Source: Anaerolineae bacterium (GTDB lineage: Bacteria; Chloroflexota; Anaerolineae; Aggregatilineales; UBA3940). From it: 15,217 bases of DNA. The stretch covers positions 1 through 15,217 of the forward strand of contig JAFGNO010000022.1 in the NCBI GenBank assembly GCA_016926985.1, in the 5' to 3' direction. The notes beneath the pieces were generated by a model. The model was not told where the DNA came from. It was given only the letters and a program-made list of their open reading frames with translations, and made no database searches. The number at the start of each line of letters is the position of its first letter. The first letter of the stretch is position 1. This document shows, in pieces, positions 1 to 6,626 of the stretch. A program made the position numbers and the translations under genes.

Positions 1-198
1 ACCAGTACGGCTGTCCGTGTTTATGGATTGGCGGCGGCTGCCATTGTCCTTGTCCTGGGGTTGTTTCTGGTCATTGGGGGGGATGGGCGGAGCATGGCTG
101 GTGCGGCCATTGGGACTGATGATTTTGGTAAGCTTGCTCTGGTGGTCGGCGTGGTGATGATGATGCTGGTGTGGGTCTTCTACCGGGATAAAAAATAA
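1..198 (+). CDS. C-terminal end of a small membrane protein (5' end outside window)
   Basis: Frame 1 is open from the first base to a TAA at 196-198 and gives 65 residues. Two hydrophobic stretches are visible: residues about 8-27 (Gly/Ala/Val/Leu-rich) and about 48-60 (Val/Met-rich). They are joined by a short Gly/Asp-containing loop, and the protein ends in the charged tail YRDKK. This looks like the last two transmembrane helices of an integral membrane protein, with the basic tail probably cytoplasmic. No catalytic motif is visible, so no function is assigned. A terminator follows directly, so this gene probably ends an upstream transcription unit. Confidence 0.6.
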   Translation, partial: TSTAVRVYGLAAAAIVLVLGLFLVIGGDGRSMAGAAIGTDDFGKLALVVGVVMMMLVWVFYRDKK

Positions 199-215
199 CC
201 TGCGTATCAAGTTTT

Positions 216-248
216 GCCCGGACAGCTTCGCCGGGTTGTTTTGCTTTT
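216..248 (+). terminator. Rho-independent terminator after the partial membrane protein
   Basis: CCCGG (217-221) and CCGGG (231-235) form a five-base GC stem around a nine-base loop. A T-rich run follows, TTGTTTTGCTTTT (236-248). It lies 18 bases after the stop at 198 and separates that gene from the PrsW-like gene at 289. Confidence 0.6.
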
Positions 249-276
249 CCTGATTGCTTTCACCCGTGATCCATTG

Positions 277-282
277 TAAGAT
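277..282 (+). promoter_or_regulatory. possible -10 element giving a leaderless PrsW-like mRNA
   Basis: TAAGAT (277-282) lies six bases before the ATG at 289, and a weak -35-like TTGCTT (254-259) sits 17 bases upstream. A start site at the usual distance would fall on or next to the ATG. No Shine-Dalgarno sequence precedes this start, which fits a leaderless transcript. Both hexamers are weak matches. Confidence 0.3.
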
Positions 283-288
283 TTCCCT

Positions 289-1413
289 ATGGTTACAACC
301 GTTTTAGCTTATGCTGTTGCCACGGCAGTCCCGCTGATTGCCCTGTATGTCATTTTCACGCTGGACCTGTACGGCACGGGTTCATTCAGGACGGTCCTGT
401 CTTGCTTTGCCTGGGGGATTGTCGCCTTCGGGCTGGCCTTTGAGTTCCACACCCTCCTGCTGAACCGGGGTATCATCTACTACGATACTTTTGCCCGGTT
501 TGTGGCCCCGGTGACCGAGGAAATCCTGAAAGCGCTGCTCCTCATTTACCTGGTCAGGCGGCCAAACTTCACCTACTTTGTCGATGGGGCAATTTACGGG
601 TTTGCAATTGGTATCGGCTTTGCTGTATTTGAGAATTACTTCTACATTGCCGATTCCTATGCCGCTTTCGGGACCGCCTTCAGCCGGGTCATTTCCACCA
701 ACCTGATGCATGCCACCACCAGCGCGGTGGTGGGAATTGCGCTTGGCCATGCCCGCTTCCAGAAGTTCCCGACGAGTGTGCTGACCCTGCTGGGTGGGCT
801 GCTGGTCGGCATGGCTATCCACACCGGCTTTAATAATATGGTGACGCGTGTTTACAGCGGACTTTTGCTGCTCTATGCGGCGACAGTGGGGGTGGCCGGG
901 TTCGGCTTTATTGCGTTCATGATCAAGCGCGGGCTGCAGGAGGGACGGAAGTGGATCGAGGAAGCCCTGGGTGAAGCTGACCGGGTCACTGCTGGCGAAA
1001 AAGCTGTGGTTAACCAGCTTTCTGACATCTACGACCTTCTCCAACCGATCCGCGAGCGGTTTGGTGAAGAAAAAACCAAGCAGGTCGAACAGTTTTTGAA
1101 GCTCCAGGCGCAGCTTGGTATCAAGCGTAAAACGCTGGATAAGTTAAGCGATGATCGGATGCGCAAAGGCGTCGAAGAGCAGATGGATGAGATCCGCGCC
1201 CGGATGGATGGGGTCCGCCGGGATGTTGGTGCCTATGTGATGCTTTATGTCCGGGCGATCATCCCGCCGGATACCAGCCCCCTGTGGAATATGCTTGAGA
1301 ATGCCATTCAGCAGCGCATTGCTGAACGCCCTGCCAGCGCCGGGCCAAGCTTATGGGCCAAGCTCGGAGAGCGCACCACTGAGGTTGCTGCGGGGGGAGA
1401 CGAAGAACGCTGA
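289..1413 (+). CDS. PrsW-family intramembrane metalloprotease with long cytoplasmic tail
   Basis: 374 residues. The N-terminal two thirds are a multi-pass membrane domain with the PrsW/CPBP-type motifs in order: E77-E78-x-x-K81 (within PVTEEILK), F114-E115-N116-Y117, H141 following a Ser-Thr-Asn stretch, and H178-x-x-x-N182 (IHTGFNN). In this family the glutamates and histidines form a metal-dependent protease site within the membrane; Bacillus PrsW cleaves the anti-sigma factor RsiW. From about residue 212 the chain becomes charged and helical to the end, about 160 residues (for example KRKTLDKLSDDRMRKG). This looks like a cytoplasmic coiled-coil or helical-bundle tail longer than the minimal family. 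The ATG at 289 has no clear ribosome binding site and may be leaderless. It heads the co-directional block, 61 bases before the CNB protein. Its substrate is unknown; no sigma or anti-sigma pair is visible here. Confidence 0.8.
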   Translation: MVTTVLAYAVATAVPLIALYVIFTLDLYGTGSFRTVLSCFAWGIVAFGLAFEFHTLLLNRGIIYYDTFARFVAPVTEEILKALLLIYLVRRPNFTYFVDGAIYGFAIGIGFAVFENYFYIADSYAAFGTAFSRVISTNLMHATTSAVVGIALGHARFQKFPTSVLTLLGGLLVGMAIHTGFNNMVTRVYSGLLLLYAATVGVAGFGFIAFMIKRGLQEGRKWIEEALGEADRVTAGEKAVVNQLSDIYDLLQPIRERFGEEKTKQVEQFLKLQAQLGIKRKTLDKLSDDRMRKGVEEQMDEIRARMDGVRRDVGAYVMLYVRAIIPPDTSPLWNMLENAIQQRIAERPASAGPSLWAKLGERTTEVAAGGDEER

Positions 1414-1474
1414 CTTTGCGGGCACAGCGTATCCAAATTGATGACTGGCCTATTAACAGTATACTAAAGGGACG

Positions 1475-2620
1475 ATGAAGAATCTAACGGGTTATTTACA
1501 GGGACTTGAGCTGTTTGAGCCGCTTCCTGAGGACATGATCCGGGAATTGGCCCGGAAATTTACCACCAGGAGCCTCGAGGTTGGAGATGTCCTGTTTCGT
1601 CAGGGGCAGCCCAGCGACGCATTGTACATTGTCACAGAGGGGCTGATTCGGATTGTGATCGCCGGCGACGAGGGCGAGGAAGTGGTCAACGAGACAGGGC
1701 CCGGCGTGGCGCTGGGGCAGATGACCTTGATTGATATGGAACCGCGCACGGCTGGCGCCGTTGCTGCTGAATTCACCATTCTGCTGGTCCTCTCTCGCGA
1801 TGATTTCATGGAGGCCTTTAACCGGCTTCCTGTTCAGAACCAGATCCAGCTCCGGGAGATCAGCCGGGATCTGCGCCTGAATTATGCCGACATCCTGCGC
1901 CAGGTGCCCCTCTTTCACGATCTGCCGGATGAAGCGCTGAAAGTGCTGATGAATCGTATCGGCAGAAAACGCCTTGAAAGGGACGAGGTGCTCTTCAATA
2001 GGGGCGATGTCGGTGACGCGCTTTACGTCATTGATAAGGGCTGGGTTAAGGTAATCATGCATAATGCCGAGGGCGAAGAACTGACCCTTAACCAGCTGGG
2101 CCCCGGCGAGGTGCTGGGCGAGATGTCGCTGGTCGACGAGGTGCCTCGCGCTGCCGGTGTGGTGGCGCTGACCGAAACCGAGGTGCTCTGGTTGACGCGG
2201 GATGCATTTATCGAATTTCTCAACGAGTATCCCGCTATTGCCCAGATCATGCTTCGGATGCTTTCTCAGCGGCTGCGCTTCAGCATTTCCTATATTCAGC
2301 AGGCCATTGAACTGAGCCGGAAGGTGGCAGAAGGCGACTACAGCTTCGCCAAGACCGAAATCGAAAAGTCGCAGTCCCAGATCATCGGGCGCGGGCAATC
2401 GGACGAATCCCGCGTGAGGGAAATGCTGGCAGCGTTCTTCTCGATGGTTGAAGGTGTCCAGAAGCGTGAGGAAGAACTCAAGGCCCAGGTCCGGATGCTG
2501 TCCATTCAGATTGATGAGGTCAAGCGGCAGGAGGAGGTAGAGAGTCTGACCGGGTCGGATTTCTTTGCCGAACTCAAGGCCTCTGCTAAACGCATCCGTG
2601 AACAGGATGACGAAGATTGA
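1475..2620 (+). CDS. tandem cyclic-nucleotide-binding domain protein without DNA-binding domain
   Basis: 381 residues. Two CRP/PKA-type cNMP-binding domains lie in tandem, about residues 10-125 and 143-258, both predicted cytoplasmic. The phosphate-binding cassette of domain 2 is canonical: G215-E216-M217-S218-L219 followed by P224-R225-A226-A227. In known family members the Glu contacts the ribose and the Arg the cyclic phosphate. Domain 1 keeps the Arg (P90-R91-T92-A93) but has Q82 in place of the Glu (G81-Q82-M83), so its affinity or ligand may differ. After residue 260 there is a long charged helical region to the end, with coiled-coil character (REEELKAQVRMLSIQIDEVK) and no helix-turn-helix. 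The protein is therefore probably a signal receptor acting through protein contacts rather than a CRP-type transcription factor. It starts at ATG after AAAGGGA and lies 67 bases before a MinD-like ATPase. The cyclase at 6627 is the obvious candidate source of its ligand (inference). Confidence 0.85.
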   Translation: MKNLTGYLQGLELFEPLPEDMIRELARKFTTRSLEVGDVLFRQGQPSDALYIVTEGLIRIVIAGDEGEEVVNETGPGVALGQMTLIDMEPRTAGAVAAEFTILLVLSRDDFMEAFNRLPVQNQIQLREISRDLRLNYADILRQVPLFHDLPDEALKVLMNRIGRKRLERDEVLFNRGDVGDALYVIDKGWVKVIMHNAEGEELTLNQLGPGEVLGEMSLVDEVPRAAGVVALTETEVLWLTRDAFIEFLNEYPAIAQIMLRMLSQRLRFSISYIQQAIELSRKVAEGDYSFAKTEIEKSQSQIIGRGQSDESRVREMLAAFFSMVEGVQKREEELKAQVRMLSIQIDEVKRQEEVESLTGSDFFAELKASAKRIREQDDED

Positions 2621-2687
2621 AATCATTTGATACCAAAGAATGTTTTACACTGAGTTGTATGTTTCTTAAGCATGAGAGGGTTGCAGC

Positions 2688-3467
2688 ATGAGCAAAACTA
2701 TCTCCATTCACTCCTTTCGGGGCGGAACCGGGAAATCCAACACAACGGCAAATCTTGCTGCGCAGGTGGCAATGGCCGGGAAGCGGGTTGCCATCGTTGA
2801 CACCGATATCCAGTCACCGGGTATCCATGTGCTGTTTGGCCTGGATGAGAAAAAGATGGGAAAAACCCTGAATGATTTCCTGGCCGGGCGCTGCCCCATT
2901 GAGGAGGTTGCCTTCAATATTGGTGAACACGTGGGCGACGCACAGGGACGGCAGGCCCTGATTGGCAAAGACCTCTGGCTGATTCCCTCCAGCATGAACA
3001 GTGGGGAGATCAGTAAAATCCTGCGTGACGGGTATGACGTTAATATGATGAACAAAGGCCTGAAAACGCTGAGGAAAGCGCTTGAACTTGATTATCTGTT
3101 TATTGATACTCACCCGGGCCTGAACGAGGAAACGCTGCTCTCAATTGTGATCTCGGATGTATTGATTATTATCCTGCGCCCTGACCAGCAGGACTTCCAG
3201 GGGACTGCTGTCACAGTAGATATTGCCCGCAGCCTGGATGTGCCTGCCATGCGCCTGCTTGTGAACAAGGCCCTCACCCGCTACGACTTTGACCAGGTGC
3301 GCGCAACGGTTGAGGCGTCCTACGGAGTAAAGGTTTCCGGCGTGCTGCCCCTCAACGAAGATATGGTTGACATGGGCAGTGCCGACATTTTCTCGCTGCG
3401 CTATCCCGATCATCCCTGGTCAGTGGGGATCAAGGGGGTCGCCCAGGATATTCTGGAAAACTTGTAG
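2688..3467 (+). CDS. MinD/ParA-like P-loop ATPase, paralogue 1
   Basis: 259 residues, the size of MinD. The P-loop is R11-G12-G13-T14-G15-K16-S17, switch I is D38-T39-D40-IQSPG, and the Walker B/switch II region is LFID140-THPGLNEE. These are the marks of the SIMIBI MinD/ParA/ArsA group, whose members dimerise on ATP and position or load other components. The signature lysine of the deviant Walker A (K in KGGxGK) is Arg11 here. There is no obvious MinD-type C-terminal amphipathic membrane helix; the chain ends GVAQDILENL. The ATG at 2688 follows GAGAGGG with seven bases between. It is followed after 26 bases by the zinc-finger-like protein. The P-loop and IQSPG and THPGLNEE segments are nearly identical in paralogue 2, so the two probably do related jobs. 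It could equally be called ParA-like or CpaE-like; I see no plasmid partition context. Confidence 0.85.
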   Translation: MSKTISIHSFRGGTGKSNTTANLAAQVAMAGKRVAIVDTDIQSPGIHVLFGLDEKKMGKTLNDFLAGRCPIEEVAFNIGEHVGDAQGRQALIGKDLWLIPSSMNSGEISKILRDGYDVNMMNKGLKTLRKALELDYLFIDTHPGLNEETLLSIVISDVLIIILRPDQQDFQGTAVTVDIARSLDVPAMRLLVNKALTRYDFDQVRATVEASYGVKVSGVLPLNEDMVDMGSADIFSLRYPDHPWSVGIKGVAQDILENL

Positions 3468-3480
3468 ATCGCTGACTAAC

Positions 3481-3486
3481 AGGAGA
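3481..3486 (+). promoter_or_regulatory. ribosome binding site selecting a GTG start
   Basis: AGGAGA lies seven bases before GTG at 3494. The ATG at 3487 abuts this site and opens a frame that closes within nine codons, so the GTG is the credible start for the cysteine-rich protein. Confidence 0.6.
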
Positions 3487-3493
3487 ATGGGCA

Positions 3494-3706
3494 GTGCAAT
3501 GCTGGAGATGTGAACAAAACGCACGTGCAGCATGTTCATTTTGTGGCAGGTTCGTATGCAAGGATCATGCCAGCAAGATGTCGTCATTTATCACCATGTA
3601 TCTGGGAGCCAATAACACGCCAAAGGGGTTGGCTGTTGCGAATGTGATCTGGTGCGGGTTGTGCGATCCGCAGCCTGAGCCAATCCCCATGCCAGAGCTG
3701 TATTAG
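3494..3706 (+). CDS. small cysteine-rich (zinc-finger-like) protein
   Basis: 70 residues from a GTG start with a good Shine-Dalgarno sequence. Cysteine pairs C3-x-x-C6, C14-x-x-C17 and C54-x-x-C57, together with C22 and H25 (CKDHA), give eight potential ligands. That is enough for two zinc ions in a cross-brace arrangement, as in B-box/AN1-like or DUF2180-like mini-proteins. The middle (residues 28-52) is uncharged and rather hydrophobic, and the end is proline-rich (PQPEPIPMPEL). Such proteins usually mediate protein contacts, and I see no enzymatic motif. It sits 26 bases after ATPase 1 and 38 bases before the winged-helix-like pair, so it is probably an accessory subunit of the same system (inference). 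Confidence 0.7.
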   Translation: MQCWRCEQNARAACSFCGRFVCKDHASKMSSFITMYLGANNTPKGLAVANVIWCGLCDPQPEPIPMPELY

Positions 3707-3744
3707 CCGCACACCGTTAGCCGAGCATAATTGCGAGGGTGCTT

Positions 3745-4140
3745 ATGAGTGGCGTATTTGATCAATTGCACAATCAAATTGGGGGACAGGACGAGGACAG
3801 CGGCGGTATTTCCCCCCTGGATTTACGGGATCTCCCGGATAATCAGCGGCGTATCATGCGTATGATGATCACCGAGGTTGAGCTTCCTTATACGGAGATC
3901 CGTGAATGGGCAGAGGACTTTATGAGCCAGGATGACCTGGATGAGGCGCTTGCCGATCTGGTGATGCAGGGCTGGCTTATTCGCATGGGTGAGACTAATA
4001 TTGTCTATGAGGCTAACTTGCGCCGGAAGGCGGGCAGCGAATTAGCCAAAAGCGTATGGGCGAATCTGGACAAGAAGATCGCGGAAGCTCAAAAAGCCCG
4101 CGACGAGGCTATGGAAGACATAAACAATCAGGCCTCTTGA
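3745..4140 (+). CDS. small winged-helix-like protein, copy 1
   Basis: 131 residues from ATG 3745, chosen over the in-frame GTG at 3739 because GCGAGGG (3733-3739) lies five bases before the ATG. After an acidic, glycine-containing N-terminus there is a compact helical region (about residues 29-100) with the pattern RRIMRMMITEVELPYTEI, then DDLDEALADLVMQGWLIRMG, then a beta-like segment (IVYEANLRRKAGSE). Helix, helix, recognition-like helix and a wing suggest a winged-helix fold. The last 35 residues are a charged helix rich in Ala, Lys and Glu. The neighbouring protein at 4163 has the same order of elements, including RRI-x-R near the start and KKAGS after the wing, so the two are probably a tandem duplication. 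No close functional family is recognised. DNA binding is possible, but such small domains also serve as protein adaptors. Confidence 0.7.
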   Translation: MSGVFDQLHNQIGGQDEDSGGISPLDLRDLPDNQRRIMRMMITEVELPYTEIREWAEDFMSQDDLDEALADLVMQGWLIRMGETNIVYEANLRRKAGSELAKSVWANLDKKIAEAQKARDEAMEDINNQAS

Positions 4141-4162
4141 TGGGTTGGAAAATGGGTGGATT

Positions 4163-4729
4163 ATGAGCGTAGATCCGGGCAAAGAAGAACCAAAACGCGG
4201 GGTCAGCACGCTGGACATGATGAGCATGTCCGTGCCGGTTCGGCGTATTACCAGGCTGTTGCTGCGGCAATCACGGATGAGCTATCAGGAAATCTGTGAG
4301 AAGCTTGCTGAACTGCCGGAGGACAAAAGGCTCAGCGACGAAGAAATCGATCAGGCGCTGGCAGAACTGGTTGACCTGGACTGGCTTGAGCGCATTGAGG
4401 ACCGTGACATCGTGGTCTATCAGGTCCAGTTAAAAAAGAAAGCAGGCAGCGATGTCACCCGTTCAGATAGCAGCGGCGTGCGCCATGCCTCGGTTTCGGG
4501 TACGATGGATCAGTTGTGGTCGGCTGTAGAAGAAGGCGCGGCAGAGGCGGAAGGCGGCCTGAAGGCGAAAAGAGAGATGAGCGCCATCCACCAACTGAGA
4601 GAAGAAGCGCATTCTGAAGATCAGCCTGATATCAGCGATATGCCCACTCAGAAGTTGGGCTACAAGAAGGAAGAGAAAAAGAAAGGCGGCCTTCTTGGCC
4701 TGCTCCGGAAAAAGCCGGATCATGATTAA
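4163..4729 (+). CDS. winged-helix-like protein, copy 2, with basic C-terminal tail
   Basis: 188 residues from ATG 4163; a TTG at 4145 in the same frame would add six residues, and the start is not certain. Residues about 25-95 repeat the layout of copy 1: VRRITRLLLRQSRMSYQEI, then a helix with SDEEIDQALAELVDLDWLERI, then a strand ending in KKKAGSD. A long linker of low hydrophobicity follows, containing many Glu, Ala and Ser. The chain ends in a lysine-rich segment with a short hydrophobic patch, KKKGGLLGLLRKK. That tail could act as a peripheral membrane anchor or as a docking peptide for an ATPase (inference). It lies 22 bases after copy 1 and 93 bases before ATPase 2. Function is not recognised. 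Confidence 0.7.
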   Translation: MSVDPGKEEPKRGVSTLDMMSMSVPVRRITRLLLRQSRMSYQEICEKLAELPEDKRLSDEEIDQALAELVDLDWLERIEDRDIVVYQVQLKKKAGSDVTRSDSSGVRHASVSGTMDQLWSAVEEGAAEAEGGLKAKREMSAIHQLREEAHSEDQPDISDMPTQKLGYKKEEKKKGGLLGLLRKKPDHD

Positions 4730-4762
4730 ATATATTGAGCTATCTTGACTATAGCGCCCTTA

Positions 4763-4782
4763 TGATCCCTGTTTATGGATCA
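4763..4782 (+). repeat. inverted repeat upstream of ATPase 2
   Basis: TGATCC (4763-4768) and GGATCA (4777-4782) are perfect inverted copies separated by eight bases, in the 93-base gap before the ATPase gene. It could be an operator or a small mRNA hairpin. There is no T-run after it, so it is not a terminator. Confidence 0.35.
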
Positions 4783-4822
4783 GTAAACAACTGTCGATTT
4801 TAAGCCTGAGGAGAAAACTTGT

Positions 4823-5578
4823 ATGTCAAAGATCATATCAGTTCACTCGTTCCGGGGTGGTACTGGCAAATCCAACTCAACTGCGAATATCGCTACTATC
4901 CTTGCCTCCCGCGGCATGCGTGTGGGTGTTATTGACACTGATATCCAGTCGCCGGGTATTCATATCCTGTTTGGCCTGACTGAAGAGGATATGCATCACT
5001 CCCTGAATGATTACCTGTGGAACAAGTGCCAGATCGAAGACTGCGCCCATGAAGTCACTCACAAAGTGGGGGGTGATATCAAGGGGAAGATTTTCCTGAT
5101 TCCCTCCAGCATCAAACCAGGGGAGATCGCCCGCGTCCTGCGTGAGGGATATGATGTCGGCCTGCTTAATGACGGATTCCAGGACCTGGTGGATGCCATG
5201 AATCTGGATGTCCTGATGATTGATACCCACCCCGGGCTGAACGAGGAAACCCTCTTGTCGATTGCCATTTCAGATGCGCTGGCGATCATCATGCGCCCCG
5301 ACAGCCAGGACTATCAGGGAACAAGCGTCACGGTTGAAGTGGCCCGCAAGCTGGGGGTCCCTCGCATGGTGCTGATTGTGAATAAAGTCCCTCAGGTTTT
5401 TGATACAGAAGACATCCGGAAACGGGTTGAATCCGCCTATAACTGCAAGGTGGCAGGCATTCTGCCGCACTCTGACGAGATGATGTCGCTGGCAAGCTCT
5501 GGAATCTTTTCCACGCACTATCCAGAACACGATATCACCAGGACATACAACCAGATTGCCGACATCTTGATGTCCTAG
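4823..5578 (+). CDS. MinD/ParA-like P-loop ATPase, paralogue 2
   Basis: 251 residues. The motifs match paralogue 1: R11-G12-G13-T14-G15-K16-S17, the DTD-IQSPG switch I at 38-45, and D134-T135-H136-PGLNEE at the Walker B end. Again Arg replaces the family's signature lysine while the P-loop lysine K16 and the Mg-binding serine are present, so ATP binding is expected. Shared segments such as LNDYLW, IPSS, GEI and LREGYDV (LRDGYDV in paralogue 1) show that the paralogues stay similar outside the nucleotide pocket. ATG 4823 has a strong site GAGGAGA eight bases upstream, the best in the cluster. A hairpin-rich gap of about 240 bases follows before paralogue 3. The cargo or partner is unknown; the small proteins just upstream are candidates. 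Confidence 0.85.
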   Translation: MSKIISVHSFRGGTGKSNSTANIATILASRGMRVGVIDTDIQSPGIHILFGLTEEDMHHSLNDYLWNKCQIEDCAHEVTHKVGGDIKGKIFLIPSSIKPGEIARVLREGYDVGLLNDGFQDLVDAMNLDVLMIDTHPGLNEETLLSIAISDALAIIMRPDSQDYQGTSVTVEVARKLGVPRMVLIVNKVPQVFDTEDIRKRVESAYNCKVAGILPHSDEMMSLASSGIFSTHYPEHDITRTYNQIADILMS

Positions 5579-5652
5579 TGCAGTTGGGCGCAAATAGGCC
5601 CACAATACGGCCAGTTCTGTGCACGACTGCTTGAGTGTTCACAGACTGACCT

Positions 5653-5681
5653 CAAGCATGGCCCTGTTTAAGCCATGCTTG
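5653..5681 (+). repeat. hairpin between ATPases 2 and 3
   Basis: CAAGCATGGC (5653-5662) and GCCATGCTTG (5672-5681) pair perfectly over ten bases around a nine-base loop. It lies 74 bases after the stop of ATPase 2. No T-tract follows, so it is more likely an mRNA processing or stability element, or a Rho-assisted end, than an intrinsic terminator. Confidence 0.5.
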
Positions 5682-5738
5682 TCGGACAACAGGGAGCAGA
5701 CAGGCGCGATCTACTCAGGGTTCAAACGGGGGTTGTGG

Positions 5739-5787
5739 ATGTTTTCAGGGCATGCGAATCCCACGAAAACATGTACAGCCCTTTTTT
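5739..5787 (+). promoter_or_regulatory. crossed-stem element ending in a T-run, before ATPase 3
   Basis: Stem 1 is ATGTTTTC (5739-5746) with GAAAACAT (5765-5772). Stem 2 is AGGGC (5747-5751) with GCCCT (5778-5782). The stems cross, so they form either an H-type pseudoknot or two alternative folds. Stem 2 runs straight into TTTTTT (5782-5787). The element ends 34 bases before the ATG at 5822, a position from which it could affect readthrough into ATPase 3 and the cyclase. Confidence 0.35.
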
Positions 5788-5821
5788 CTTATAACACTGA
5801 CGGACATAAGGGTGGTATTTG

Positions 5822-6580
5822 ATGACCAGGGTTATTTCTCTGCTGTCATTTCGCCGGGGGACAGGCAAAACGCATATCGCCGCGTCACTCGCTGCGGCGT
5901 TGGCAGCCAGGGGGTTTCGCGTTGGCCTGGTGGATGCCGATATCCAGTCGCCATCCCTGCATATTGTGCTGGGAATTTCCCCCGACTCGGCGCCCGGTTT
6001 TCTCAATGACTACCTGACAGGTGACATACCTGGCCTGTATGCTGCCGTGCTGGAGATCACAGAACAGGCTGATATCTCGCCGCCGGGCCGTCTCTATGCC
6101 GTGATATCTGATCCCGGGACATCCACGATTGCTAAAGCCTTTGAGACTGATCTGAAAATGGAGCAGCTTTCACGGGGGTTCCTGGATCTCTCATCAATTC
6201 TGCATCTGGATTACATCATTGCTGACACACATTCAGGGATGAACCAGGAAAGCCTTCGTTCGCTGGCGGTGTCGGATACAGCCCTTCTTGTGCTTCAGCT
6301 TGATCGCCAGCATTATGAGGGCACAGCCCTGCTGGTTGACATGGTCAGAGAGTTAAATGTCAGCCAGACATACCTGATTATCAACGGCATTCCATTCGGC
6401 CAGGACCCCCACAGGGTCCGGGATGAGGCAGAAAATGCGTTCAAAGCAGAGGTTATCGGGATGCTCCCGCATTCCAATGAGTTGTTGGAGATGTCCAGCG
6501 GCGGGATTTTTGTCAACAGGTTCCCGGACCACCCCTTGACGGTGATTTTTAACCTGATGGCAGAGCGCCTGGCAGATTGA
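5822..6580 (+). CDS. MinD/ParA-like P-loop ATPase, paralogue 3 (divergent)
   Basis: 252 residues from ATG 5822; AAGGGTGG (5808-5815) lies six bases upstream, and the TTG at 5819 is not needed. The P-loop reads R11-R12-G13-T14-G15-K16-T17, so both the signature lysine and the first glycine of the family motif are changed. Switch I is DADIQSPS (38-45) and the Walker B end is ADTHSGMNQES, where paralogues 1 and 2 have THPGLNEE. K16 and T17 remain, so ATP binding is plausible, but hydrolysis or dimer signalling may be altered. The central region (about 66-115) differs from the other two in length and sequence. It may be a regulatory or partner subunit that pairs with paralogues 1 or 2 (inference). 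It lies 46 bases upstream of the cyclase and is probably co-transcribed with it. Confidence 0.8.
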   Translation: MTRVISLLSFRRGTGKTHIAASLAAALAARGFRVGLVDADIQSPSLHIVLGISPDSAPGFLNDYLTGDIPGLYAAVLEITEQADISPPGRLYAVISDPGTSTIAKAFETDLKMEQLSRGFLDLSSILHLDYIIADTHSGMNQESLRSLAVSDTALLVLQLDRQHYEGTALLVDMVRELNVSQTYLIINGIPFGQDPHRVRDEAENAFKAEVIGMLPHSNELLEMSSGGIFVNRFPDHPLTVIFNLMAERLAD

Positions 6581-6626
6581 GTGCTCAATATTATGCATCA
6601 AGTGGCTGGAAAATTCGGAGTCGATC

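Noticed and set aside
382..1044. 220-codon minus-strand frame opposite the PrsW-like gene
   Set aside because: The plus strand carries all protease motifs and membrane helices; the minus frame is hydrophilic and featureless.
1438..1465. TTGATG-16-TATACT as promoter of the CNB gene
   Set aside because: Initiation would fall about three bases before the ATG and remove the AAAGGGA ribosome binding site; the match may be chance, so it is not listed as a feature.
1496..2626. 376-codon open frame on the minus strand opposite the CNB protein
   Set aside because: It mirrors the full length of a gene with clear CNB motifs; its translation has no recognisable domain or ribosome binding site. It is a codon-bias shadow.
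2688..5578. Plasmid or chromosome partition (ParAB-parS) locus
   Set aside because: No ParB-like gene, no parS-like palindrome cluster and no replication gene are present; three ATPase copies with other partners do not fit a partition operon.
5619..6009. Two overlapping short plus-strand frames in and after the ATPase 2-3 gap
   Set aside because: They lack ribosome binding sites, overlap hairpins or the start of ATPase 3, and have no recognisable content.
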